From NCBI GenBank assembly GCA_032690845.1, contig CM064432.1:57596071-57660070 (forward strand): DNA of 64,000 nucleotides, written 5' to 3'. The position numbers and the translations under genes were made by a program. The notes beneath the pieces are model-generated. The model did not search any database. It saw only the letters and a program-made list of their open reading frames with translations, and was not told the origin of the DNA. Below, one piece after another: positions 35,661-46,250 of the stretch. The first letter of the stretch is position 1, and every line of letters begins with the position of its first letter. The stretch comes from Eleusine coracana subsp. coracana (Eukaryota; Streptophyta; Magnoliopsida; Poales; Poaceae).

Positions 35661-35663
35661 TAA

Positions 35664-36005
35664 GGCTACTCCTAATGAAAGTTTTATTTTTAATAAATAT
35701 GATGTTATATAAATAATTTTGATAATATTGCAATAAAGTTATAAAAAGGAAGGGATGGAGTTTTATTTAGATAAAATTGGATATACATAGTTTTCTAGAA
35801 TTAAAATATTATAATACTAATATTGTAGGAGAGGGGTTTTATTTTATCCTATATACAACTAATTAAAGAACATTAAATCAAGTGTAATAAAACACCCAAA
35901 TAAAACCATGTATTAGAGAAATTGTTTTATTTATAGTTTTAAATTATTTTTAATGACATATTACTCTTAGAAACAACAAAATAAAATCCTTCATTAAAAC
36001 TAGCC
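35664..36005. mobile_element. PIF/Harbinger-like MITE, 342 bp
   Basis: The ends are imperfect inverted repeats: GGCTACTCCTAATGAAAG and, on the complement, GGCTAGTTTTAATGAAGG. TAA flanks both sides (35661-35663 and 36006-36008). The interior is AT-rich and non-coding. Confidence 0.8.
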
Positions 36006-36008
36006 TAA

Positions 36009-36207
36009 GGCCAGTCTCAGTAGAACTTTTCATTGCACTCTTTCTAAAACATGTTTTTAGGTGAGTGAGACAATATTCTTTCATCCTAATGAAAGGTCTC
36101 TCACATGAGATGAAAGAAAATCTTCTCTCTTCATAACTATCATGATATATCAACAAAAAATATATATATAACATAATATTTAATATAAGGCTTCACTAAT
36201 ACTGGCC
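36009..36207. mobile_element. PIF/Harbinger-like MITE, 199 bp, abutting the previous one
   Basis: The ends GGCCAGTCTCAGTAGAAC and, on the complement, GGCCAGTATTAGTGAAGC are imperfect inverted repeats. TAA lies at 36006-36008 and 36208-36210, so the left TAA is shared with the neighbouring MITE. Confidence 0.78.
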
Positions 36208-37092
36208 TAAACATTCATATATCTGGGGCTTTGAGCTGACAGCCAGGTTCCGACCATTCCATCACACTGCACCCCCACGACGCAATCTCAGGCCCAGGTG
36301 CCGCCCCACTCATTCCCACCCAGTGGCACCTTGCTGTAGTGTCGGCATGAGCCCTCTGTGGCGCCTGGTTGTTGTGTCGGCGCGCCCCCTCGTCCACGCG
36401 TCGCTGCCTTCCCTCCCATGCACGAGTCGTTAGCTCCGGCTGCGCTTCCATGGCGGCGAAGGAGGTGCAGGCAAAATGATGGCCACACACGGGCCGACCT
36501 CTCCAGCACTGTCTAGGCCCCGCTGCCAGGCCCGACATCTGGCTGGCAAGCGTCCGCTGCAAGGCTTGATGTCTGGCTGGCGAGCGACGTGGTCATTTGG
36601 GGAGGCATCCACATCACAGCGGTGGAAAACGATTCCAGATGATTTTGTGGAAGCGGAGGGCAACCACATCACACAAAATGTTACGAAGGGTGGAAATCTC
36701 ACCTATATCTACTTACTACTATAAAGTGGATTGTTTTATTAAACTAGAATAAGCCACAATAACAGGGAAAGAATGTCACGCACTGACCACTCATCACCAT
36801 CACTGCAGCAGAACTGATCGGAATGCCGTTCATAACCACAGTTAAACGAATACTTGCTTCCAAATTTAAATAGTTCGCATAATGCAGCAATAAATTTTCC
36901 AATGTTAGAACTTGACTAAAATAAACGAAATAGCGCTTTAAAACAGTTCTCTATTCGTGCCGCCAACTGATTTCAGCAGGGTAGGCCGGCAAAATTTTCA
37001 AGTCACCTTCTGAACCTTCATGTCACGGCTCCAAAGTCCTAATCTAGATAACTGGAATGGTAAGGGGAATATAGCTTTATTCCACGCAAAAA
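36208..37092. other. Spacer 3' of the RAD7-like gene, with dispersed repeat copy 2
   Basis: 36448-36725 is a plus-strand diverged copy of the minus-strand sequence at 13028-13292, ending CTACTTACTACTATAA. The rest, close to the gene end at 37093, should include the 3' UTR of the RAD7-like gene. Confidence 0.45.
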
Positions 37093-40000
37093 TTAACGGT
37101 TATCCATTTGTTCCAATATGTTCCCTTCCATCCCCACAATTGTTACCAATCCGTTTGAGTGGCCCTTGAGGAAAATATCAGAGACCTGCAGCGAAATGAT
37201 TAACACAATTAAGTACAGTTTTCATTGTCCGACGCCATCATGACTCAATCAATGAACTGGATTGTACAAACTGAATTAACTCTGATCCTTCTCAGTAGCT
37301 TCTGCCAGAAAGAGAACATGTACCAAAAATGTGCATATATATGAAGACAGTATGTGTTTCTTCTGTGGTAGGAAGACCACCATACCTGGGTACATCCAAA
37401 TAGTTTGAGAACCCTCAATGATGAGCAGCTGTCAACGATCAGACCCAAAGCTTCATTTGTCAGTTCACGGCAGAAGGAAAGATCCAGAACCTCCAAGCGA
37501 AGAGAGCACTTTTGAGCAATTGCAAGAGCAGTAAGGTCTCCAGCCTAAATGAAATAGAAACAAGAGCCAGTTCAGTACGGCAAATTGGTTACATGTGAAA
37601 TAGCTGAAAGGCGTCAATAAAAACAGTCAAGGAAATAGCCCAAAACAGCTCCAGCAGTAATCTCATAAACCAAGTCTACGCTTTAGCAAACTTAAGTAGG
37701 CAAAGTAAGAATACGCCCTCCAGTTTTAAAGGAAAGACAGGACAACACTCTTAGTTTGCTTTTTAGTCAAAAGAGTCGTCGTAACATCAATTGATAACTG
37801 GAGGTCACCATAGACGAGTAGATTGATGGTTCGTTCATACTCTCCATAGCCCCAGCAATGTTATAAGGTTACACCAAACAACCTAAAATATTCCAATATT
37901 CCAATAATTTTAAATTCCAGCTCGAATTAAATAGATCTAGAGTCTGTTGATGAAATGCCCGTTTCCCCATTTCAGTGAGCAACAATGTTCGGTTACACCA
38001 AACAACCTAGAATGTTCCAATATTCCCAATTACTCTTGCATTCCAGCTTGAATTAAATAGATCATCTGGGTGTGCAAATGCAATCCCGCTTCTCATGAAA
38101 TCAATGTAATCCCAATTAACTTTTTTTCTCACCCCCAACCTCGTTGTTTGTTACACGGAGGCTTGGTCACTGGCCTTTTCCAAAATGTTACGTTTAAAAT
38201 CTTGTACTTGTGGCAAGATGGCATGCATTAATTTGTATCTCATTTTCATGTTATGTCATGTAGGTTAATGCAAGTGACAATCAATGAGGCAACCATAATC
38301 AATCCATAATAGTCATTTCCCACTATATGCACCCAGGATCTTCCATATGGTCTCTTGCTGAGTAAATCTAAAGGACTAAAGAATGTTCGCCGCAAACAAG
38401 AAATAAAAGTTTGAGCTCATGAATAAGACTTTATATCAGTGATTATGACACATCCAAGCAGGCAAAAGAACAGGCATAGTACCTTCTCGATACTGTTTAG
38501 CATTAATTCAGTAAGGCATCCTCCAGATTCTCCCAAATACCGAGACACTGCTTCATCACTGTAACACAGATCAAATTAATATATCAAGAAGAAATGTGAA
38601 GTCTGTACAGAGCATATGCTGATGAACGCAAAAGAAGAGCATCATAAAATGAATTAAAAACTACTATCCTATTATAGTGACAAAAGTTGTTCCCTAAACT
38701 TGCTGATTTAGACTTCCTGAGGACCCCTTCGGGAGACTGGACTGGACATTAGTCAGGGTTTTTTTTTTTTACTTATAAACATGTTTTTTCCTTGTTTCAA
38801 TGTACTACCTACAGACTTTAATTGTTGACGTTAGGACAGTGTTTGTAATTCATTTTTGAACCATGAATCCTGTCATGACGTCAAGAATTAAAATACAGAG
38901 GGAGTACTTTACCATCTCTGTTTGTTTATTGCACTAGTAACATAATCATTGACCTGTCCTGGTGCATGAGCACCATGGTAGAAAAAGAAAAGGAAGAAAT
39001 GCTAAGTAGCTCGTTTTGACAAGATAAAACCGATACTATTGATCGACAATTAGACATGGTAATCTTGTGGTCTGTGGACCCCCACCAATTTCAGTGTAGA
39101 AACTAATCATTGCATACAATAGCGCAGAAAAATTAACATAATATACATGAGTATTTCTGCAACACTTAATTCTGTTTCCTAATGGTGCATTTCAAAGTTG
39201 GAAATGCGAAGAGAAGGGAAATACCTGAAAGAGTTTCTTTGAAGCTTTAATTTCTTTATTTGTCTACAACCATTGCGAAGATGCCTCATAGCTGAGTCAC
39301 GCAACCTATTCAGATTGCAAAGATCTAAAGAAGATAAATGTGGACAGTTCTGGCCAATTGTTTTGATAGAGGATGAGGTAAGTTTCCTACATTTGGACAA
39401 TATAAGAATGGTAAGTCAGAAATCCAGCACCATATAGTTTCTGTATATCTGCATAAACATGCCATGTTTGACTTAAGAGACACAATAATCATACAATCAT
39501 AGAAGATAGGGAGGCAGAGTTTCTTCAAAATTCTCTAGTAGTTCAGTTAAATGTGGATATAAAAGAAAGTGAGTCATAGTTATTCCTATTAATCCAGAAG
39601 ATCTAATGATCGCTAGCAAGAACATTTAAGAAACACTAGCAACGGTAACATCTTTCTCAATGCTGACACTAGTAAATAATTGATATATGAAAACGATGCA
39701 GCCCCACCACACAAGCATATGCGTAAGAAAAGCAGCATGAGTCTTCACTAAAAGAACACTGAACAAGACAAAGCAGCAGCCGGCATTTTCTGCTCACTGA
39801 GATCAACACGGGCCTCCCGAAAACTTTTCTTCGATATTGGCCATCAATGAATATTACAAGCAGCTCCTACTCTGGACTATATTGACAAAGTGCTACTGCC
39901 ACACCAGCTAATTAAACAAGCCCTTGGATCCTCAATGAATAGTCTAAAACCATAGTGTATTAGGACAAGCTCCTTCATACAAATTCACACTATGCAGCTT

Positions 40001-43000
40001 GCCCTAACAACAAGCAAAAGGATTTAAAGAAAATACTACTGTGACTATAAGACAGTGAAGACTTACAAGCAACCAGCAAATGCTAACTCCCTCATATTTG
40101 AACCATGTACAGGAATGAGCTCATTCACGAACTTGTCGCAGACAGACTGTATGCCAGACATTGATAACACCTCCAGATGTTTAATCTTTTGTAGAGAAGG
40201 GAGAATCATCATAGCCTCCACGTTTATGCAGTCATCAATATATAGTTCCCTCAGTACAGATTGTAACTTGTCAGAAAGATTATCGATTCCAGATGATGTA
40301 AGAAGAGAACATTCACACAAATTTAGCGAGCTTAGAGAAGGTGCCGCAGAGATAATTGTTTCTAAACCCTTATCAGAAAGTCGATAATTTCCCTTCAGAG
40401 ATATTTTTGTCAACACAGGCATGCAGTTAGGAACTTTGGCTAAGGTAGTACGCAAAATGTAGTCAGGTAAGCATCGTCCAGATAGGTCAAGCTGGAGAAC
40501 CTTCATTAACACAAAAGTTAAATGAGTCCTCAAGAATTACTTATTCAAAAAGAATAATGGCATAGTAAAAGATGTAAATAGTGATCATAGCAAATGGATA
40601 TGAAACCCATAAGAAATTCGTTGGGGCGTAACCCTCTTAGCGACGCGCTACATCGGAACCCGGGTGTGGTGTCAAATGGGCAAGGGCCGGGTCGTCACAA
40701 CCTTAGTGGCGCGTCGTATCGTGACCTGGGTACGATGAATAGTGAGCAAGGGTCGGGTCGTCGCAACCTTAGTGGCGCGCTACATCTACGCCCGGGTGTG
40801 GTGAAAAATGAGCAAGGGTCTTCGCACTTTCCTCGACGGGTGCGAAGGGTAAGAAAGTTAGCCGAGCCAACTAGGATTCGTCTAGGGAGTTGGAACGTAG
40901 GGTCCCTAACAGGCAAGTTACGAGAGCTAGTCGATGTGGCAACTAGGAGGCGTGTAAATATCCTATGCGTTCAAGAGACTAAATGGAAGGGCCAGAAGGC
41001 GAAGGAGGTGGAGAATACGGGCTACAAGCTTTGGTACACGGGTACAACATCGGGTAGAAATGGTGTAGGCATCTTGATCGACAGGAGCCTTAAGGATGGA
41101 GTCGTAGATGTTAGGAGGCACGGGGACCGGATTATCCTTGTTCGGCTGATAGTTGGAGATTCGGCTTTAAATGTGATCAGTGCATATGCCCCTCAGGTAG
41201 GTCTTAATGAGAGCATCAAGAATCAGTTTTGGGAAGATTTAGATAGCATGGTTAGTGGCATACCTATCAGTGAGAAGCTTTTCATAGGAGGAGACCTTAA
41301 CGGCCATGTGGGGACGTCTAATGTAGGGTTCGAGCGGGTCCATGGGGGGTTCGGGTATGGTAGTAGGAATCAGGAGGGGGTGGATATACTTAATTGGGCG
41401 CTAGCTTATGACTTGTTGGTAGCGAATACCATATTTAGGAAGAGGGAATCCCATCTAGTGACCTTTAGAAGTGCACAACACTCGAGCCAAATCGACTTTA
41501 TCCTTGCCAGGAGGGAGGACAGGCGTGCTTGCTTGGACTGTAGGGTGATACCTGGGGAGTGTGTCGTCACTCAACATAAGCTTGTGATGGCGGATTTTCG
41601 TTTTCGGGTACGGGTATACAGGGACAAACGTACCAAAACCGCGAGAACGAAGTGGTGGAAGTTTAGAGGGGAGCTGGCGCAAACTTTTAAGGAGAGGATG
41701 CTAGGAGAGGGACCCTGGGAGGAAGGAGAAGGACCAGATGACATGTGGCTAAAAATGGCAACATGTGTTCGGAAGGTAGCTTCAGAAGTGTTTGGCGTGA
41801 GTAGAGGAGGCAAACAAGAAGCAAAAGACACCTGGTGGTGGAATGATAAGGTGCAAAGGGCTATCAAGGAGAAGAAGGAGTGTTTCAAACGCCTACATCT
41901 TGACAAGAGTGCAACCAACATAGAAGGCTATAAAATAGCCAAGAGGGCTGCAAAACGAGCAGTGAGTGTAGCAAAGGGTCAGGCATATGATAACCTTTAT
42001 CAGCGACTAGGCACGAAGGAAGGAGAGAAGGACATCTATCGGATGGCTAGGATCCGTGAGCGGAAGACGAGGGACATCAACCAAATCAAATGTATCAAGG
42101 ATGGGGTAGACCGACTCCTGGTGAGAGATGAGGAGATCAAGGACAGATGGCGAGAGTACTTTGATAAGTTGTTTAACGGAGAGGAGGAAGGTCCTATACT
42201 TGAGTTGGATGACTCATTTGATGATAACAACAGACGCTTTGTGAGAAGAATTCAGGAGACAGAGATAGAGGAAGCTTTGAAGAGGATGAAGAGTGGTAAA
42301 GCGATGGGCCCTGATGGTATCCCCATCGAAGTATGGAGATGCTTAGGTGCCAGAGCCATAGTATGGTTAACTAAGCTTTTTAACCTCATCTTTCGGTCAA
42401 ACAAGATGCCGGAAGAATGGAGGAGGAGTATAGTAGTACCGATCTTCAAGAACAAGGGAGATGTTCAAAGTTGTACTAACTATCGTGGGATTAAGTTGAT
42501 GAGCCATACGATGAAGCTCTGGGAGAGAATCATCGAGCATCGCCTAAGAAGAGTGACAAGTGTGACGCAAAACCAGTTTGGGTTCATGCCTGGAAGATCA
42601 ACCATGGAGGCGATTTTCTTAATGCGACAATTGATGGAGAGATATCGGGAGCAAAAGAAGGACTTACACATGGTCTTTATTGACCTCGAGAAGGCATATG
42701 ACAAAGTGCCAAGAAGTGTCATGTGGTGGGCCTTGGAGAAGCACAAAGTCCCAACTAAGTATATTACCCTCATCAAGGATATGTACAGGGACGCGAGGAC
42801 GTGTGTTCGGACATGTGATGGCGATACCAATGACTTTCCGATTAAAATAGGACTACACCAAGGATCAGCATTGAGCCCTTATTTATTTGCTTTAGTGATG
42901 GACGAGGTCACACGAGAAATACAGAGTGATGTCCCTTGGTGTATGCTCTTTGCTGATGATGTGGTGTTAGTTGACGAGAGTAGGGATGGGGTTAATAGGA

Positions 43001-45681
43001 AGTTGGAGCTGTGGAGGCACACATTAGAGTGCAAGGGTTTCAGACTTAGTAGGGCCAAGACCGAGTATATGATGTGCGAGTTTAGCGTGACTAGACATGA
43101 GGATGGAGACGTTAGCCTTAATGGACAATTGGTGGCCAAGAAGGATACATTTCGTTATTTAGGATCGATGTTGCAAAAGGACGGTGACATCGATGAAGAT
43201 GTTAGGCATAGAATTTCAGCCGGCTGGTTGAAATGGCGTCAAGCATCCGGCGTCTTATGCGACAAGAGGGTGCCACAAAAGCTAAAAGGTAAATTCTATA
43301 GGACGGCAATTCGTCCGGCGATGTTATACGGTGCTGAGTGCTGGCCTACGAAAAGACGACATGTTCAACAACTAAGTGTAGCAGAGATGCGTATGTTGCG
43401 TTGGTTTTGCGGGCATACAAGAAGAGACCGAATACGGAATGAAGATATCCGGGACAGGATAGGAGTGGCACCTATCGAGGAGAAATTGGTTCAACATCGG
43501 TTGAGATGGTTCGGACATGTCCAACGGAGACCTCCGGAGGCGCCGGTATGTAGTGGGGTTCTAAAGAGAGATGCTAATGTTAAGAGAGGTAGAGGCCGAC
43601 CTAACTTGACTTGGGACGAGTCGGTTAAGAGAGACCTGAAGGCGTGGGATATCCCTAAGGAGCTAGCTATGGATAGGAGTGCTTGGAGACTAGCAATAGA
43701 CGTGCCGGAACCGTGATTCTCTTCTTTTTTGGGTTCCCATGGGTTTCATCTCTAGCCTACCCCAACTTGCTTGGGATAAAAAGGCTTTGTTGTTGTTGTT
43801 GTTGTTGTTGTAGTGATCATAGCAAAGAAATTGCATAAAGCATAATAGTACCTGCAAGTTCTCTGTCCTGCATTTTCCAAAAGTTTTCTCAAAATCATCC
43901 TCACTCAACCATGAGCACTCATAAAGCTGCAGCTCTGTAGGACTGTCACACAACAGTTCATTGAGAAGATGGGTATTCATCTTTCTAGAACGACACAGCA
44001 TCTTTAAGAGTTTGTGTTTTAGCTCATCTGGAATACCTCCAAGTGATTCAATACCTTCAGCATTATCCGCAAGAGTGCTTAAGCACAACTTTGTAAGAGA
44101 TGGAGCAGATCGTAATATATTTTTCTTATCCTTTGAAGGTGACCAAAGAATGGCCTTATCAGCTGATTTCTTCAGCTTAGAAGAAGTAGACTCTCGAGCC
44201 CTCAATCTGGCTTCTCTCTCTTCATATATCCTTGCTGCGGTTGAAAATGGACCTGGCCAGTCCTGAGGATCAGCAGCAGGTTCCAACTCTTCTTCATCAT
44301 CGTCTTCGCTGTGTTCATCTTTATCTGCTTTGAAGAATGCAAATTTAGGGGCCAGCCTAATAGCTCTCTCTCTTGCTGCTTGCCTGCGAATTGGCTCCAC
44401 AGAAGCAACGACCGATGCTGAGCTCATCTCAATCTCTTTAGAGTCCACGGGATGAAATTCCATCTCATCTTCACTTGAGCTCGAAGATGATAAACTATCT
44501 TCTACAACTATCTTGCCCTTTCCTTTACTGTCATGAACAGGATGAAACTCCATCTCATCTTCACTTGCACTCGAAGATGATAAACTATCTTCTACAATCA
44601 TCTTCCCCTTTCCTTTAGTGTCCGGACTATATTTTTGGGCGCTAGTACCATCTTGAACGCCCACACTGGCATCAGCATTGTTCCCCAAAACTAGCTTCCC
44701 TTCTCCTTTGCCTCCATTTCTAGTCTCAGATCTTCTCAACTCTTCTTTGAAATACATATCTGCATAGATTTCCTTTTCAGGACTTGAAGGACTTCCTACA
44801 GGAGAAAATTGCTCCATCTCAAAACTACGTGCCGTCCAAAAATGGTAAGTGGGCACACTAGCACCATCTACGAATTCCTCCTTGCCTGTACCAGCAGGAT
44901 CATCCCTAGTCACCTCTTCAATCCTATTCATGTTCACAGGAACAGATTTCTCTTCCACCACACTTGGACCAATGGATAACTGCAGCTTCGTGCAAACCTC
45001 CCCCAGCATCACGCAATCATCATCAGAACCGCTCTCAGAATCAGCCACATACTCCGTCTCAACTCCCTCAACCATTACACGCTTGAACCGCTTTGCCGGC
45101 GCTCCGGCATCCCGCTGCAGCATTTCATCATGCACCTGGCGTCCATCCTCAACTCCTCCACCCGAGCCAGCCCCTGTCTCCCCACCCACCTGAGCGCCCG
45201 CATCCGCCTGCCGCTTCGCGATCCGAGACCTCGACCGCAGGCTCATGAACACCCCCACACCGCCAGAGCCGCCGCCGTCAGCCGAAGCCTTGCCCCCCGC
45301 CCTGCCGTCGTCGCTGCCAGAGTTCCCAGCCATCGCAGATGCGACAGGGGAGGCGGAGGCTCGAGCCCTCCCCCTCCCCCTCCCTCTGCCCCTCCTGTTA
45401 CCGTTCCGGCCCGATCTGGAGCCGGAGCCAGAGGAGCCGCCATCCTGCGCAGGGGGCGCCGATGTCGGGGTGGTTGGACTGGCGACGCCCGCGAGGCGCA
45501 GGCTGCGGCGGGGCGGCGCCGAGGACGGGGACTTGAGGGACCCCGCGACGTCGTCCGGGGAGGCGAGGCCGAGGCCGAGGGAGGTGGTCGGGGACGGCGC
45601 CGGAGTCCCCGATGCGACGCCGGACGCCGGCGGCGGCGACGAAGGGGCCGCGGCCTTGGCGCGGGAGCGGCGCTGCACCAT
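37093..45681 (-). CDS. RAD7/rhp7-like leucine-rich-repeat protein, six exons
   Basis: The exons are 45681-43852, 40500-40067, 39386-39225, 38558-38483, 37544-37386 and 37185-37093, giving 917 aa with every junction in phase. The first about 500 residues are low complexity: Ala/Pro/Ser-rich, an RGRGRGRGRAR tract near 100, and two acidic Ser repeats. Then comes the segment typical of yeast Rad7/rhp7 and plant relatives (IPDELKHKLLKMLCRSRKMN, SPTELQLYECSWL), and from residue 611 a leucine-rich-repeat domain with LDLSGRCLPDYIL, SLKGNYRLSD, SLDLCNLNRL, LDLSFCRELTNEAL and a conserved end VSDIFLKGHSN. Yeast Rad7 acts with Rad16 in global nucleotide-excision repair and in a ubiquitin ligase; the role here is by family. 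Intron 1 (3,351 bp) holds an antisense RTE LINE. The ATG is the first in the conserved frame that lacks upstream stops. Confidence 0.87.
37857..38064. repeat. Diverged direct repeat in RAD7-like intron 4
   Basis: A unit of about 75 bp starting GGTTACACCAAACAACCT and ending GAATTAAATAGATC occurs near 37867-37935 and again near 37992-38064. The two copies differ at several positions. Confidence 0.75.
38664..38904. mobile_element. Possible Stowaway-like MITE in a RAD7-like intron
   Basis: The right end is the complement of CTCCCTCTGTATTTTAATTC next to TA, a good Stowaway terminus. The left end CTATCCTATTATAG next to TA is a weaker match. No coding content. Confidence 0.4.
40579..40594. repeat. 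Left target-site duplication of the RTE LINE
   Basis: TAGTGATCATAGCAAA, identical to 43811-43826 on the other side of the element. Confidence 0.95.
40594..43716 (+). CDS. RTE-type LINE protein: APE-like endonuclease plus reverse transcriptase, 1040 aa
   Basis: One uninterrupted frame. The N-terminus has three 22-residue repeats (about 11-76). The endonuclease follows with RLGSWNVGSLTGK, CVQETKW, YAPQ, GGDLNGH, SQIDFIL and TQHKLV, which covers the catalytic Asn, Glu, Asp and His motifs of the APE family. The reverse transcriptase has VPIFKNKGD, NQFGFMPGRST, FIDLEKAYDKVP, GLHQGSALSPYLF and the catalytic FADD (42949-42960), then a C-terminal part with GAECWPTKRR and RLRWFGHVQRRP. All key motifs look intact. 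A single protein of about 1,000 aa without a separate ORF1 fits the RTE clade. The first A of the ATG lies in the duplicated target, and a second in-frame ATG follows at 40600. Whether it is expressed cannot be told from sequence. Confidence 0.93.
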   Translation: MDMKPIRNSLGRNPLSDALHRNPGVVSNGQGPGRHNLSGASYRDLGTMNSEQGSGRRNLSGALHLRPGVVKNEQGSSHFPRRVRRVRKLAEPTRIRLGSWNVGSLTGKLRELVDVATRRRVNILCVQETKWKGQKAKEVENTGYKLWYTGTTSGRNGVGILIDRSLKDGVVDVRRHGDRIILVRLIVGDSALNVISAYAPQVGLNESIKNQFWEDLDSMVSGIPISEKLFIGGDLNGHVGTSNVGFERVHGGFGYGSRNQEGVDILNWALAYDLLVANTIFRKRESHLVTFRSAQHSSQIDFILARREDRRACLDCRVIPGECVVTQHKLVMADFRFRVRVYRDKRTKTARTKWWKFRGELAQTFKERMLGEGPWEEGEGPDDMWLKMATCVRKVASEVFGVSRGGKQEAKDTWWWNDKVQRAIKEKKECFKRLHLDKSATNIEGYKIAKRAAKRAVSVAKGQAYDNLYQRLGTKEGEKDIYRMARIRERKTRDINQIKCIKDGVDRLLVRDEEIKDRWREYFDKLFNGEEEGPILELDDSFDDNNRRFVRRIQETEIEEALKRMKSGKAMGPDGIPIEVWRCLGARAIVWLTKLFNLIFRSNKMPEEWRRSIVVPIFKNKGDVQSCTNYRGIKLMSHTMKLWERIIEHRLRRVTSVTQNQFGFMPGRSTMEAIFLMRQLMERYREQKKDLHMVFIDLEKAYDKVPRSVMWWALEKHKVPTKYITLIKDMYRDARTCVRTCDGDTNDFPIKIGLHQGSALSPYLFALVMDEVTREIQSDVPWCMLFADDVVLVDESRDGVNRKLELWRHTLECKGFRLSRAKTEYMMCEFSVTRHEDGDVSLNGQLVAKKDTFRYLGSMLQKDGDIDEDVRHRISAGWLKWRQASGVLCDKRVPQKLKGKFYRTAIRPAMLYGAECWPTKRRHVQQLSVAEMRMLRWFCGHTRRDRIRNEDIRDRIGVAPIEEKLVQHRLRWFGHVQRRPPEAPVCSGVLKRDANVKRGRGRPNLTWDESVKRDLKAWDIPKELAMDRSAWRLAIDVPEP
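40595..43810 (+). mobile_element. RTE-clade non-LTR retrotransposon (LINE), about 3.2 kb
   Basis: It is flanked by a perfect 16-bp duplication. It has one complete ORF, a short 3' UTR with the hairpin-like CCCAACTTGCTTGGG, and a (TTG)n tail (43784-43810), which is how plant RTE elements end instead of poly(A). It sits in intron 1 of the RAD7-like gene in the opposite orientation, and its 3' duplication ends 25 bases from the exon 1 splice donor. It begins inside or at its 66-bp repeat array, so it may be slightly 5'-truncated. Confidence 0.92.
43811..43826. repeat. Right target-site duplication of the RTE LINE
   Basis: Identical 16-mer to 40579-40594, directly after the (TTG)n tail. Confidence 0.95.
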
Positions 45682-46250
45682 CGCGCGGTGGGGGAGCGGA
45701 GGGAGGGATGGAGCGAGGCGTGCGGCGCGTGAGGGGTTTGGTTGGGCTTTTGGAGGGATGTGAAAGGAAGGGAAGGGGAGGGAAGCTTGCAGGGGAAGGA
45801 GGCGGCGGGGGGCGAGGGCGCGCGGGGCGGCGGGTTCCCGTCGCGGTTTTTTTAATCGGTTCCCGCGCAAACGGACTGGATGGCGGCGTTGGGCTGGGTT
45901 GGGTTGGGCTTGCTTAGTTCTTTGCACCAGTGCCGTGCGGCTGAGCTTGTTTTTTTTTTTTTTTTTTTGAGACGGAGTTTTGTTATTCTTAAGAGATGCC
46001 TTTCGTTCCAATTGTGTTTTGAAAATCATATTTTTTTTCAAAATAATGGCTGGATCAAATCAGTTTGAAATGCGATGTCTTTTTCTTTTATCGATGCATA
46101 TACCCTGTTCGATGAAATGCCTTAACCGCGTGTACCAGTTATCCGAACCTTGCCGTCTGTACAGGAACTTCAACATCAGATGCCAATATGTCATGCCGTT
46201 GATGATGGTTACAATTCGACAAAGCAAGCTCAAAAAATAGAGATACCCAA
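45682..46250. other. Promoter region of the RAD7-like gene
   Basis: GC-rich near the gene. GTTCCCGCGCAAA at 45859-45871, about 180 bases upstream of the ATG, is one mismatch from an E2F-type site (TTTCCCGC). A long T tract (about 45950-45968) lies further up. I see no clear TATA box. Confidence 0.35.

Noticed and set aside
45130..45917. Several long plus-strand frames
   Set aside because: They are antisense to the GC-rich, low-complexity first exon of the RAD7-like gene and its promoter.
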